38,841 nt of DNA from positions 1-38,841 of the IMG/VR virus record IMGVR_UViG_3300036913_000020. One strand, 5' to 3'. The stretch is from a virus. Under the pieces are notes generated by a model, which saw only the letters and a list, made by a program, of their open reading frames with translations, made no database searches and was not told where the DNA came from. Positions 29,714 through 37,074 of this stretch are shown in pieces; within the stretch, counting starts at the first letter, position 1; every line of letters begins with the position of its first letter. Made by a program: the position numbers and the translations under genes.

Positions 29714-31155
29714 CACTCACCCCCGTCGTCGTACTTGGTCAGGTCCACGTCCAGATCCATGAGCTGCGCCACCATGCGCTCGACAGCATTGGCCCATGTC
29801 CCGATCCCGCTCTCGTCGAGCGCCTTGCCGATTGCTTTGGCCATCTCTCGGGCGTCCTTGCGCGCAGCCGCTAGATCGTCGCGTAGTTTTCCGGCCACCT
29901 CTGGCAGATCGCTCCATCCGTTCATACGCAGCGGATCGACCGGGACTCCCTTGAGCGCGTTGGCCGTCTGGTGCAACAGGCTCGACATCCTGTCTCGGGA
30001 TGACTCTTCCTCGGCCAGCTCGGCGTGCACCATGTCGCGTTCGGTTTTGAAAAGTTCCTCCGCGGCACGTGCCAAGCTGTAGTGCTGCCGGATCTCATCG
30101 CGCTCTTGTTCGGCCTGTGCCAGTCTTGCCATGGTTTCGGATTCACGATCCAAGGTGTGTCCCCATTTGATTTCCCACTGTGCCAGCTCGGCGCGCAGCC
30201 CATCGATGGTTTTAGTGCAAGTCTCAAACTCCCGCTCGATCTCTTGGTTAACCGGATCATCTGGCGGCAGTAACGCGTTCGCGCGTTGCAGGAGTAAGTG
30301 CAGGCGTCCGACCTCTGATCTAAGTTCTACGTTCACGTTGCGCTGCACTGCGTAGTCGTTCACCTCGGCGCGCAGTTTGTTGCATTCGTCCTCGGCTGCA
30401 CGCACGCGCTCATCGTGTCGCTGCTCGTTGATGACCAGATTCTTTTGGGCGGCATGTGCTGTGGCTAGTTCTTGTTCTTGTTCTTTCAGCGCCCTTCGCG
30501 CCAAGGCAAGCATTTCCGAATCAGAGACGCGCCCAATTCCCAACGCCTTATTGCGCTCAGCCTTGAGCTGCGCGATCTCCGCGCGAAGTCGTTCGTTTTC
30601 GCGATACGCTTCGGCGAGCGCCAGCGCCTTCTCGCGCCCAAGGGCTACATTGCACCGCTCAAGCTCCGCGATCCTGGCGCGCAGCTTGTCGCGCTCCAGG
30701 CGCACGTCGCGGGACTCCTCGACGGCGGCAGCGAAGTAGTCGATGCGCTGCTCTAGGTGGGCAATCCGCTCATCCTTCGCGGACACGGCGTCGCGCACGA
30801 GGGCCTCGATTTCATCTACAAGGCCTCCTTCCGTGAGACGCAAGCCCTCGCCGTTTTTGTGGAATGCGAATTCGTCCATTCGCTCGGCACGTTCCCTAAT
30901 CTCCGGGGACAGTGACGACGGAAGCACCGCTCGCACGCGATTGGCAGCCGCCTGCACTTCCGTCGAACACTTCGGTCCCAGCAGCTCCTCCCGCACGCGC
31001 TGCTCCCGCGCAGAGACGAGGGCGCGGATGTCGTCTGCGAGATTGATCGCGTGCCCCTCTTCGGCGTGCTCCTCGGCCAAGTCGTCGATCTCGTCTCGCG
31101 TGTTCCCCGCCAGGTCCGCCTGGCTGCTGCCGATGTCGGTCTCTTGCTCGTTCAT
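29713..31155 (-). CDS. Long coiled-coil protein (480 aa)
   Basis: Residues about 115-400 are nearly continuous heptads (ERIAHLEQRIDYFAAAVEES; LRAEIAQLKAERNKALGIGR; LRAEVNDYAVQRNVNVELRS). No catalytic domain is visible. The C-terminus includes GWSDLPEVAGKLRDDLAAAR. It may be a structural rod, a membrane-linked or DNA-organising protein, or a modified host-takeover protein. The run of similar short helical genes downstream might derive from parts of it. Confidence 0.6.
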   Translation of the reverse strand: MNEQETDIGSSQADLAGNTRDEIDDLAEEHAEEGHAINLADDIRALVSAREQRVREELLGPKCSTEVQAAANRVRAVLPSSLSPEIRERAERMDEFAFHKNGEGLRLTEGGLVDEIEALVRDAVSAKDERIAHLEQRIDYFAAAVEESRDVRLERDKLRARIAELERCNVALGREKALALAEAYRENERLRAEIAQLKAERNKALGIGRVSDSEMLALARRALKEQEQELATAHAAQKNLVINEQRHDERVRAAEDECNKLRAEVNDYAVQRNVNVELRSEVGRLHLLLQRANALLPPDDPVNQEIEREFETCTKTIDGLRAELAQWEIKWGHTLDRESETMARLAQAEQERDEIRQHYSLARAAEELFKTERDMVHAELAEEESSRDRMSSLLHQTANALKGVPVDPLRMNGWSDLPEVAGKLRDDLAAARKDAREMAKAIGKALDESGIGTWANAVERMVAQLMDLDVDLTKYDDGGE

Positions 31156-31424
31156 GGCTCGATCTTTCCTGATTCGATTTCATGGATGCGCAGCAGAATG
31201 CAATTGCGCGCATTCGTGCTCGGCTCTTGTCCACAGCAGTCAGCAGTATAGGCCGCCTGCTTCAACCCTCCGATGTACGCTTCCTTGATCGCGTCGGCCT
31301 CTTCGCTCAGTTCTTCGGCCAGATTGCGCATCCATGAAATCGAATACCGATCCACCGCACCCACATAGTTGGCCTTCTCCAGCAACCTCGCCCGCGTCGC
31401 TCGCCAGTCAGGCTTGTCGCTCAT
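31152..31424 (-). CDS. Hypothetical protein (90 aa)
   Basis: MSDKPDWRATRARLLEKANY begins a helical protein with DCCGQEP and a C-terminal ARNCILLRIHEIESG. The ATG at 31424 overlaps the zinc-type gene's stop as ATGA and its own stop overlaps the coiled-coil gene. Confidence 0.5.
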   Translation of the reverse strand: MSDKPDWRATRARLLEKANYVGAVDRYSISWMRNLAEELSEEADAIKEAYIGGLKQAAYTADCCGQEPSTNARNCILLRIHEIESGKIEP

Positions 31425-31648
31425 TGCTCACCACCTTCAAGCACCTTGATCGCCTCGCGGATATCGGCCTCTCCGAAGAGCCGCGCAAAGTCCTTATTGG
31501 GACACCGCTTGGATGCTCGAAGCACGCGCAGCGCCCACCGCAGCGCCATGCGCGCCCCATCTTTCCTGTCAACGCAGGCCTGGCACGTTCCGCACCGATC
31601 CTCAAGTTTATCGAGCAGCGCCTGCGTCCGGCGGCTCGGCTTGCTCAT
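31421..31648 (-). CDS. Small Cys-containing protein (75 aa)
   Basis: KLEDRCGTCQACVDRKDGAR contains CxxCxxC, followed by a helical segment with a further Cys (RASKRCPNKD). It may bind zinc, but the fourth ligand is uncertain. ATG at 31648 overlaps the previous stop as ATGA. Confidence 0.5.
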   Translation of the reverse strand: MSKPSRRTQALLDKLEDRCGTCQACVDRKDGARMALRWALRVLRASKRCPNKDFARLFGEADIREAIKVLEGGEQ

Positions 31649-31830
31649 CGCTCACTCCGCGGCTCATAGGGCCACGCGCGGCACTGCTGTTGTGAGTCTG
31701 CCCAATCCCGAGCCAGCCTGGCCGCGTGCTTTTCGTCGTCTTCCACCGCCATGAACTTCCACCCGCTCCACCTTCCGGTCGGGTATCGCTCACGAAACTG
31801 CACGCACCACAGGCAATCCTTGCGCTTCAT
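31645..31830 (-). CDS. Small Cys/Trp-rich protein (61 aa)
   Basis: MKRKDCLWCVQFRERYPTGR then WSGWKFMAVEDDEKHAARLA. A CxxC pair at the start and one later Cys. ATG at 31830 overlaps the lipoprotein gene's stop as ATGA. Confidence 0.55.
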   Translation of the reverse strand: MKRKDCLWCVQFRERYPTGRWSGWKFMAVEDDEKHAARLARDWADSQQQCRAWPYEPRSER

Positions 31831-33683
31831 TGGATCTCCACTGTCGTTTCGGATAGCCTGCCAACCCCGCTCGAGCTGCTGAGCCGCAACACGCCAGAGT
31901 GCCCAGGGACCGCCGACGCCAACGTGTTGAACTGGATACCCAACTCGCACGCGCCGGAAGCCATCGACCAGGCCGGATGCGAAGATGTGCTCGCGCAGCG
32001 ATGCCAGCCGCCGTTGTAGTCCACGCCCTCCACGAGCGTGCCACCGTCCTCGATACACCAGGTGCCGTCCACCACGGCTCGGCAGTCGCCACGAAAGAGC
32101 CACATACCCAGAGGATTGCCGGGAAACGCTCGCGTTGAGGACGCCCACCAACTCACCGCCGGATCGCTCGCATCGGATGGCACGGTTGCTCGGCATTGGT
32201 GGTCTATCAACGTCGCCCCGCCGGTCACCGACAACAGGCGCACCCACCACACACGGACGCCTGGCAGTGTGCGAAGCGGCACAGGAATCGCGATGGCAGC
32301 AGCGGTCGCTCCGTCCGGGAATGTCACCATAGCCGACGGAACGTCAGACGCCGTGCAGTCAGCTCCGCCCGTGTCGCAGGTGACTGAGTAGGTGAGCGTA
32401 ATCGCGCCTTGGTGACCGTCCTTTCGATTGACAGTCACGACTACTGCCGGAGCGTCGGCCGCGACTTGGAAGTTAGTACGCGGCAGCCAAAGCGCGCCCG
32501 GCCCAACGATCGGAGTCGGCACTGGCGTCGGCGCGGGAAGATCCTCCGGCTGCGGCTTGCCCGGATCGCGTCCAAGAATGATGCCCATGCCGCGCGTCAA
32601 GTACGGTCCGAACCCCTGCTCCCGCGACCCGCTTCCGCGCCCCCAGGAGAACGGGTCAACGCCAACGCACTGTGGCTCATGCGCATGGCACCACTGATAT
32701 GCCGCCAGCAGCACGGCCTCGTTGTTGCTCTTGCTTAGATAGGCCCCATTCCGCGCGTAGCCCATGCCGACCACGATCATCGGCTGCGGAGAGATAGCAA
32801 CGCGCGCGCGATCCAGTTCGGAGTTGACCTTGGCGATTTCGCCGGCCTGCGGCCCGGTTCCGGGTGGGTCTGCGTACGCCTCGGTCGAGCAGATGTCCGC
32901 CGCATGGCAGCGCGCCACGCCTTCTGGCTCCCAGAGTTGCGGTGTCGCCTGGTTGATCTCGAACGGCTTCGGCGGCAACCCCATCGCGGAGATCGTTGAG
33001 CGCAAGAACCCAGCAGCCGCTACGACATCGCTCGCTTTCCCGCCATACTCGTCCAGCGAGTCGAACTCGACGTACAGCACGCGATCCCACACTACGCGGA
33101 ACGCCTCCAACTGCGGGCGCAGGCAGTTGTCGTCCGCGATGACCCCACCACCGACCGCCACCGTAACTCCAGAGCGCTGAGCGAATGCCTTAACGCGCGG
33201 CCCGCGGTCCGTCTGTTCCACCACAGCCGGCACAACCTGACCGCCGATCATTGCGGACAGCGACGACGTAGCTCCGCACGCCTTGTCGTTCCTTCCCGGC
33301 ACGTAGTCGAGCGCGGGCAGCCAGCCCTTCGTTGAATGCACACTGATCCCAGCAACGTACTTCGCCAGCGAGGCGAGCTGCTCGGCCATCGGCGTGTCAG
33401 TCCTCGGCTGCACGTCCCATCCACCGAAGCGGAACGCCGTCACGAACGGCTCACATTCTTTCCAGAGCTGCGACTGCCCCGTCTGTGCCTCCCACCGCGA
33501 GCCGACGCACATGTACACGCTCGCCACACGACTCGGGATCGCGAGCGCAGGGACCGGCGTCGCTGTAGGCTGCGGGGTCGCAGTCGGCACGGCCATAGGC
33601 GATGGCGTAGGCTGGGCTGGCGGTTTAGGCGCAACGTGCACGCAGGCCGTGGCCAGCAGGGCGAGTAGCAGGTAGCGTTTCAT
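31827..33683 (-). CDS. Predicted lipoprotein with hydrolase-like and Calx-beta-like domains (618 aa)
   Basis: MKRYLLLALLATAC is a signal peptide with a lipobox-like end (cleavage before Cys14). A Pro/Thr linker follows (PTPSPMAVPTATPQPTATPV). Residues about 50-375 have the alternating pattern of a TIM-barrel sugar hydrolase (VTAFRFGGWDVQPRTDTPMA; DRVLYVEFDSLDEYGG; MIVVGMGYARNGAY). Residues about 400-470 resemble Calx-beta (FQVAADAPAVVVTVNRKDGH). The last part is a Trp/Cys-rich module. Catalytic acids cannot be assigned. A surface lipoprotein in a phage suggests altered receptors or host-envelope change; a tail hydrolase is an alternative. Confidence 0.6.
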   Translation of the reverse strand: MKRYLLLALLATACVHVAPKPPAQPTPSPMAVPTATPQPTATPVPALAIPSRVASVYMCVGSRWEAQTGQSQLWKECEPFVTAFRFGGWDVQPRTDTPMAEQLASLAKYVAGISVHSTKGWLPALDYVPGRNDKACGATSSLSAMIGGQVVPAVVEQTDRGPRVKAFAQRSGVTVAVGGGVIADDNCLRPQLEAFRVVWDRVLYVEFDSLDEYGGKASDVVAAAGFLRSTISAMGLPPKPFEINQATPQLWEPEGVARCHAADICSTEAYADPPGTGPQAGEIAKVNSELDRARVAISPQPMIVVGMGYARNGAYLSKSNNEAVLLAAYQWCHAHEPQCVGVDPFSWGRGSGSREQGFGPYLTRGMGIILGRDPGKPQPEDLPAPTPVPTPIVGPGALWLPRTNFQVAADAPAVVVTVNRKDGHQGAITLTYSVTCDTGGADCTASDVPSAMVTFPDGATAAAIAIPVPLRTLPGVRVWWVRLLSVTGGATLIDHQCRATVPSDASDPAVSWWASSTRAFPGNPLGMWLFRGDCRAVVDGTWCIEDGGTLVEGVDYNGGWHRCASTSSHPAWSMASGACELGIQFNTLASAVPGHSGVLRLSSSSGVGRLSETTVEIQ

Positions 33684-33686
33684 GGT

Positions 33687-33902
33687 TCACTTCTCCTGAT
33701 TGGGATCGACAAAGACAAATCCCTTCTGCCGATAACAAGAAAGCAGCCTCTCTGGCTTGGCCGTCCATGGCGGAGTTTCCCACAGTCCGACCCGCCGCCG
33801 CATGATGCTTTGGGCGTCCCTGAGATTCCAGCATTCCTTGATGCCGTATGGGTTGTTGCCATTGTAAAAATTCTCGCTGCACCCTGCGCACTTCGACGGC
33901 AT
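33687..33902 (-). CDS. Small zinc-binding-type protein (71 aa)
   Basis: MPSKCAGCSENFYNGNNPYG with CxxC then another Cys in GIKECWN. ATG at 33902 overlaps the previous stop as TGATG. The sequence ends four bases before the lipoprotein start. Confidence 0.55.
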   Translation of the reverse strand: MPSKCAGCSENFYNGNNPYGIKECWNLRDAQSIMRRRVGLWETPPWTAKPERLLSCYRQKGFVFVDPNQEK

Positions 33903-34105
33903 CACCCCTCCTCGATCCTCGTTGACTCCTCTTCGTCTTCGGGGAACGGAACCGTGCGAGGATCAACCCCAAGGAAGATGCCCTCGGAAGTGGTTTTCCC
34001 GCAATCGCAGCACACACGCGCATCCGGATCGGACATGCACGTAGGGTTACGCCCCGGGGACCTGACCGCATAGCAGTCTCCGCAGATTGGCTGAGTCCAG
34101 TTCAT
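33902..34105 (-). CDS. Zinc-ribbon protein (67 aa)
   Basis: MNWTQPICGDCYAVRSPGRN and later CCDCGKTTSEG make two zinc knuckles. An acidic tail (FPEDEEESTRIEEG) follows. ATG at 34105 overlaps the stop of the next gene upstream; the longer frame to 34168 is a shadow. Confidence 0.65.
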   Translation of the reverse strand: MNWTQPICGDCYAVRSPGRNPTCMSDPDARVCCDCGKTTSEGIFLGVDPRTVPFPEDEEESTRIEEG

Positions 34106-34353
34106 CACTTCGCCTCCCCAAGAGCCGCCAGCAATACCGCGTCCACCTTGGCGTCGTACTCTGCCCACAGCGCGTCCACCTTGGCGTTGTCGAGCTTTAT
34201 GGCAAGCCAGTCCACGCCCAACCCCAACTTGCGCGCCTTGCGTATGCTGGCCATTGTCACTGGAGCGCCCTTCGGCCAGGACTTGCGAAACGCACGCACG
34301 TCCTTACGGCACGCCCCCAGCTTGCGCAGGTAAGTCCAGGTCAAAATATTCAT
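34105..34353 (-). CDS. Conserved-type phage protein (82 aa)
   Basis: MNILTWTYLRKLGACRKDVR and KLGLGVDWLAIKLDNAKVDA suggest a helical domain of the kind found in many phage small ORFs. RBS GGGAGATG precedes ATG 34353. No function known to me. Confidence 0.6.
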   Translation of the reverse strand: MNILTWTYLRKLGACRKDVRAFRKSWPKGAPVTMASIRKARKLGLGVDWLAIKLDNAKVDALWAEYDAKVDAVLLAALGEAK

Positions 34354-34622
34354 CGCATCTCCCTCAGCACGGAGGCCATGCCGGCAAAGATGTCGGCAGC
34401 TTCGCATCGCGTCGCGACTTTGTCGCACCATTCCGAGTGTGCCAGCGCCGCCCGCACCGCACGCGCGCCCTGGATCGCGTGACATGGAAAGCCCCAGCCG
34501 CATTGTCCGCACGCCTTGCCGATCTCTGGATCGTCCATCGGCTCGTGCTGCTGTTCAACCTCGTCGCAGAACGCCAGCAGCTCGTCGGCTGAGTTGCTCG
34601 TGGCCGTCTTTTTCATCGGCAT
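34350..34622 (-). CDS. Zinc-binding-type helical protein (90 aa)
   Basis: A helix with HEPMDDPEIG, then CGQCGWGFPCHAIQGARAVR with CxxC and a third Cys, then a second helix. ATG at 34622 lies two bases after the stop of the upstream gene; it overlaps the next gene as ATGA. Confidence 0.55.
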   Translation of the reverse strand: MPMKKTATSNSADELLAFCDEVEQQHEPMDDPEIGKACGQCGWGFPCHAIQGARAVRAALAHSEWCDKVATRCEAADIFAGMASVLREMR

Positions 34623-34624
34623 CG

Positions 34625-34816
34625 CTATTTCTTCGCTTCTATTACCACCACGCGCTTCATGTCGATCACGCACGGCGCCATGCGCGGGTTCAACAACCCG
34701 AAATCCCTGGCCCGCCCTGCCGCAATTTCCGCGCTACTTAGGGCCTCTCTTATGGACATCGGAATAGACTTACTTCTTCCGGGATGCCACCACACCCACA
34801 ACTCACGTTTCGACAT
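34625..34816 (-). CDS. Hypothetical protein (63 aa)
   Basis: MSKRELWVWWHPGRSKSIPM, then SSAEIAAGRARDFGLLNPRM. The Trp pair in the first strand is conspicuous. ATG at 34816 is inside the end of the upstream gene. No family recognised. Confidence 0.5.
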   Translation of the reverse strand: MSKRELWVWWHPGRSKSIPMSIREALSSAEIAAGRARDFGLLNPRMAPCVIDMKRVVVIEAKK

Positions 34817-35027
34817 GCTCGTCCCCCATCTTGAGCGCGCGGACGGTTTCCGCGATGTCTTTCCGACCACACAGCCGGCATAGTTTTCCTGCATCGTCCA
34901 GCTTCGCGTTGACAAGAGCCCTGATCTCGTCGGCCAACTCGCCTACCCTCTGACAGCCTATTTGCCCAGGACGATATTTCCCGATCACCGATTCGGCTAT
35001 GTCCCACGCTTCGTCTGGATGCGTCAT
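34803..35027 (-). CDS. Small zinc-containing protein (74 aa)
   Basis: MTHPDEAWDIAESVIGKYRP opens it. CRLCGRKDIAETVRALK follows helix IRALVNAKLDDAG; another Cys lies upstream (IGCQRVG). ATG at 35027 overlaps the rubredoxin-like gene's stop as TGATG. Confidence 0.55.
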   Translation of the reverse strand: MTHPDEAWDIAESVIGKYRPGQIGCQRVGELADEIRALVNAKLDDAGKLCRLCGRKDIAETVRALKMGDEHVET

Positions 35028-35176
35028 CAGCAGCCACCCTTACGACCGGTTACAATGGCCGTGTCCCACTTGTAGGACTTGCAGAACGGGCAAGCTGCCG
35101 GCTTGACTACTCGCGGCACCCACGCAAACCCACACCGAATGCACAAGGCCAACTTCGGCTCGCTTTTCTTCTTCAT
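35027..35176 (-). CDS. Rubredoxin-like zinc-ribbon protein, leaderless (49 aa)
   Basis: MKKKSEPKLALCIRCGFAWV then VKPAACPFCKSYKWDT gives two CxxC knuckles and a C-terminal GRKGGC. The ATG at 35176 is six bases after a perfect -10 (TATAAT), so its message is predicted to be leaderless. It is the first gene of a long operon of small proteins. Confidence 0.65.
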   Translation of the reverse strand: MKKKSEPKLALCIRCGFAWVPRVVKPAACPFCKSYKWDTAIVTGRKGGC

Positions 35177-35182
35177 ATGCTT

Positions 35183-35211
35183 ATTATATGACTTGCCGCA
35201 TGCCCTGTCAA
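35183..35211 (-). promoter_or_regulatory. Perfect sigma70 consensus promoter
   Basis: TTGACA (35211-35206), 17-base spacer, TATAAT (35188-35183). It lies three bases after the previous stop and six bases before the next start codon. Strong, early or constitutive, and probably leaderless. Confidence 0.85.
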
Positions 35212-35214
35212 GGA

Positions 35215-35502
35215 CTATTCGTCGTCGCTGCCGGGTTCGCGGTCGGGACCATCCCGATACGGCAGCCTCGCCTCAGACTGCCGCGCATCATTCAGCCCCT
35301 CGTTCCACGTCCTATCCGTGCTCGGCTCGACTGCCGGCACGCGCTTGACGCCCTCGCTATCCTTGGTCAGCCCAGCCTCAAGCGCCAGGCGCCGGATGTA
35401 GGCCACCGTGCCCTCGGATGGCTGGCGCGGGAACCTGCGCGCGGTATCCACCAGCTCCTGCTCCTGGCCCACGTAGTCCCACAGGCTCTTGGCCATTCTC
35501 AT
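35215..35502 (-). CDS. Hypothetical protein (95 aa)
   Basis: MAKSLWDYVGQEQELVDTAR and SEGTVAYIRRLALEAGLTKD look helical. It ends with an acidic tail (REPGSDDE). It overlaps the helicase-loader-like gene as ATGA and closes that operon; the new promoter begins three bases after its stop. Confidence 0.55.
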   Translation of the reverse strand: MRMAKSLWDYVGQEQELVDTARRFPRQPSEGTVAYIRRLALEAGLTKDSEGVKRVPAVEPSTDRTWNEGLNDARQSEARLPYRDGPDREPGSDDE

Positions 35503-36002
35503 AGCAACTCGTCACTTTCTTCGAGCAGCCTCTGACGCCGGCCACCGTCCCCCAGCTCAGCGAGGGGCACCTGCTCCTTGATCTCGACCCACGCCTCTAC
35601 AAACGCCTTGCGCCTAAATGGCTCGCTCGACTCCTCACACCACTCGAACGCGTGGTCACCACCGGCCGCCAGGAACGCGTCACGCCCAGCCAGCCCGAAG
35701 CGCTCGCAGATCTGCCGCTGATTCAGTCCGCGCCCGCCCTGGTAGGTCTCCACGATCTTCCAGTACTCTTCCACTGCACGCGCCTGCGGAACACCTCGCG
35801 GGACTCCGTAGCGCAACAGCACAGCCGGCAGAGGAAAGAACTGCTCTTCCGACAGCACGCTCTTGACCGCAGTCTCCCACTGCTCCGAAGTCAGCCGCTC
35901 GCCCAGAACGCTGTAGTAGAGTTCGGCCAACTCGTCGGTCGGCTTCCGAGAGAACGCCACGCACAGCAGGGCCATGCCGCGCGCCAACTCATCTGTAGTC
36001 AT
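35499..36002 (-). CDS. Helicase loader-like protein (G39P-type, 167 aa)
   Basis: The first 65 residues follow the pattern of G39P-type loaders: KPTDELAELYYSVLGERLTS, then WETAVKSVLSEEQFFPLPAV. Such proteins bring the replicative helicase to the origin complex. The last part is helical (EPFRRKAFVEAWVEIKEQVP). It follows the initiator-like gene by an ATGA overlap at 36002. No phage helicase was found, so it would act on the host enzyme or on a missing gene. Confidence 0.6.
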   Translation of the reverse strand: MTTDELARGMALLCVAFSRKPTDELAELYYSVLGERLTSEQWETAVKSVLSEEQFFPLPAVLLRYGVPRGVPQARAVEEYWKIVETYQGGRGLNQRQICERFGLAGRDAFLAAGGDHAFEWCEESSEPFRRKAFVEAWVEIKEQVPLAELGDGGRRQRLLEESDELL

Positions 36003-36838
36003 TTAGCTGCCTCATGCCTGGACACGAACCGGGATAGCACGGCCTTGGTCTCGTCAAGGCTCTGCTGCTCTTTCGACTTCGGCGCCACGCACTCCCCGGA
36101 CCACCGGCCATACGTGGCCGCGAACCGCTCAGCGCTCGCAAACTCAGCCTCGCTCTGCGACAGGTACGATTGCCACGCCGCCCGGACCTCGGGCCAGCCA
36201 TGAGCCACGACTAGCGGCTTGAGCGCTTTCCCGATCCGACCGCCAGGAGCCGAGCCCTTGAAACGGGCTATCCAATCGTCGCAGGCTTCGCGGGTCCACG
36301 ACGCCGGAGCGGTAGCGACGGAACTCTGTTTCTCTGTTTCGTGTTCGTGTTCGTGTTCGTGTTCGTGAGCTTCGTTTTGCTTCGCGTTTGCTTCGGTTTT
36401 GCTTCGAGCCAACGCATTGGCAGCGCGCACCTTACCGGATTTCTCGCCCCCTTGTCGCCCGGCCCGCTCCCTCGACCTGCGAAGCAAACGGTCTCTTGCT
36501 TCGTCGTGATAGCGCGAGTGGTTCAAGATTCTGTACCCATTCGGGAGCTCCTCGATGCGCCGTCCTTCGAACTCTGGACTACGGCTTGAGCCGTCTGGAG
36601 ACAGGAGCACGGCTAGGCAGGATTCGACCTTGTCAATAGGTAGCAACGTCTTGCCGGCTAGGATCGGCTTGGCTATCACCACGGTCCCATCCTGCGGGCC
36701 ACGCGGGTCCTGGGCCAGCTCAAGCAACACAAGAAAGACGCGCAGCACGTCGCTCTCTTCGGCCCAGAGAGAGGAACTCAGCAGACGCCTAGAGACCTTG
36801 AAATAGCCATCCGAGTAGACCGGTCGTCGTCGCGTCAT
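35999..36838 (-). CDS. Replication initiator-like winged-helix protein (279 aa)
   Basis: Residues about 10-110 match the N-terminal winged-helix of DnaD/replisome-organiser-type phage proteins (YFKVSRRLLSSSLWAEESDV; LVLLELAQDPRGPQDGTVVI). A basic, Glu/His-rich linker (EHEHEHEHE) separates it from a C-terminal helical domain (ARFKGSAPGGRIGKALKPLV). A paralogous N-terminal domain occurs in the protein at 38169-38573. ATG at 36838 has GGAGGACG upstream; this site is complementary to the leader. Confidence 0.7.
   Translation of the reverse strand: MTRRRPVYSDGYFKVSRRLLSSSLWAEESDVLRVFLVLLELAQDPRGPQDGTVVIAKPILAGKTLLPIDKVESCLAVLLSPDGSSRSPEFEGRRIEELPNGYRILNHSRYHDEARDRLLRRSRERAGRQGGEKSGKVRAANALARSKTEANAKQNEAHEHEHEHEHETEKQSSVATAPASWTREACDDWIARFKGSAPGGRIGKALKPLVVAHGWPEVRAAWQSYLSQSEAEFASAERFAATYGRWSGECVAPKSKEQQSLDETKAVLSRFVSRHEAAK
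36338..36367. repeat. Hexanucleotide repeat, five TTCGTG units
   Basis: Five exact units encode (His-Glu)5 in the initiator-like protein's linker. Unit size is a multiple of three, so slippage changes linker length without breaking the frame. Confidence 0.9.
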
Positions 36839-36840
36839 TC

Positions 36841-36935
36841 GTCCTCCAAGTGCTAGTCGGTGCCGGCCTCCGCTTGGAGGACCGGACGCGCGACCTGGCG
36901 GCCTTGCGGCGGGAGCTACCCGCAACCGGCACCGA
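36841..36935 (-). promoter_or_regulatory. Bistable leader with anti-Shine-Dalgarno (riboswitch-like)
   Basis: The minus-strand Shine-Dalgarno region CTTGGAGGAC (36850-36841) is perfectly complementary to GTCCTCCAAG (36882-36873). That same segment can pair locally as CCTCC-AAGC-GGAGG (36880-36867). A 10-bp closing stem, TCGGTGCCGG with CCGGCACCGA (36935-36926 and 36866-36857), and another hairpin (GCGGG-TAGCT-CCCGC, 36923-36909) compete with Shine-Dalgarno pairing. Closed and open states are mutually exclusive, as in translation riboswitches. No ligand can be guessed. Confidence 0.6.
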
Positions 36936-37074
36936 ACCTATCCTAGCATAAGTCAACCGCACCTAATGGAAAGAACCATCAGCGGTGTTCTATAGATCGC
37001 GTGCCGATAGCACTCGCGCCAGCCAAGGCTTTCGAGGTGCCTCTGTAACTCTTCAGTGGTTGCCCAACGAAAAA
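36936..37074 (-). promoter_or_regulatory. Intergenic region with predicted promoter for initiator gene
   Basis: Possible elements are TTTCCA (36971-36966) with TATGCT (36950-36945) at 15-16 bases, or TGC-TAGGAT with the -10 at 36945-36940. Either puts the start near the first stem of the leader. No gene is seen between 36936 and 37074; the methyltransferase gene ends in a T-rich stretch on the minus strand, but no hairpin precedes it. Confidence 0.4.
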
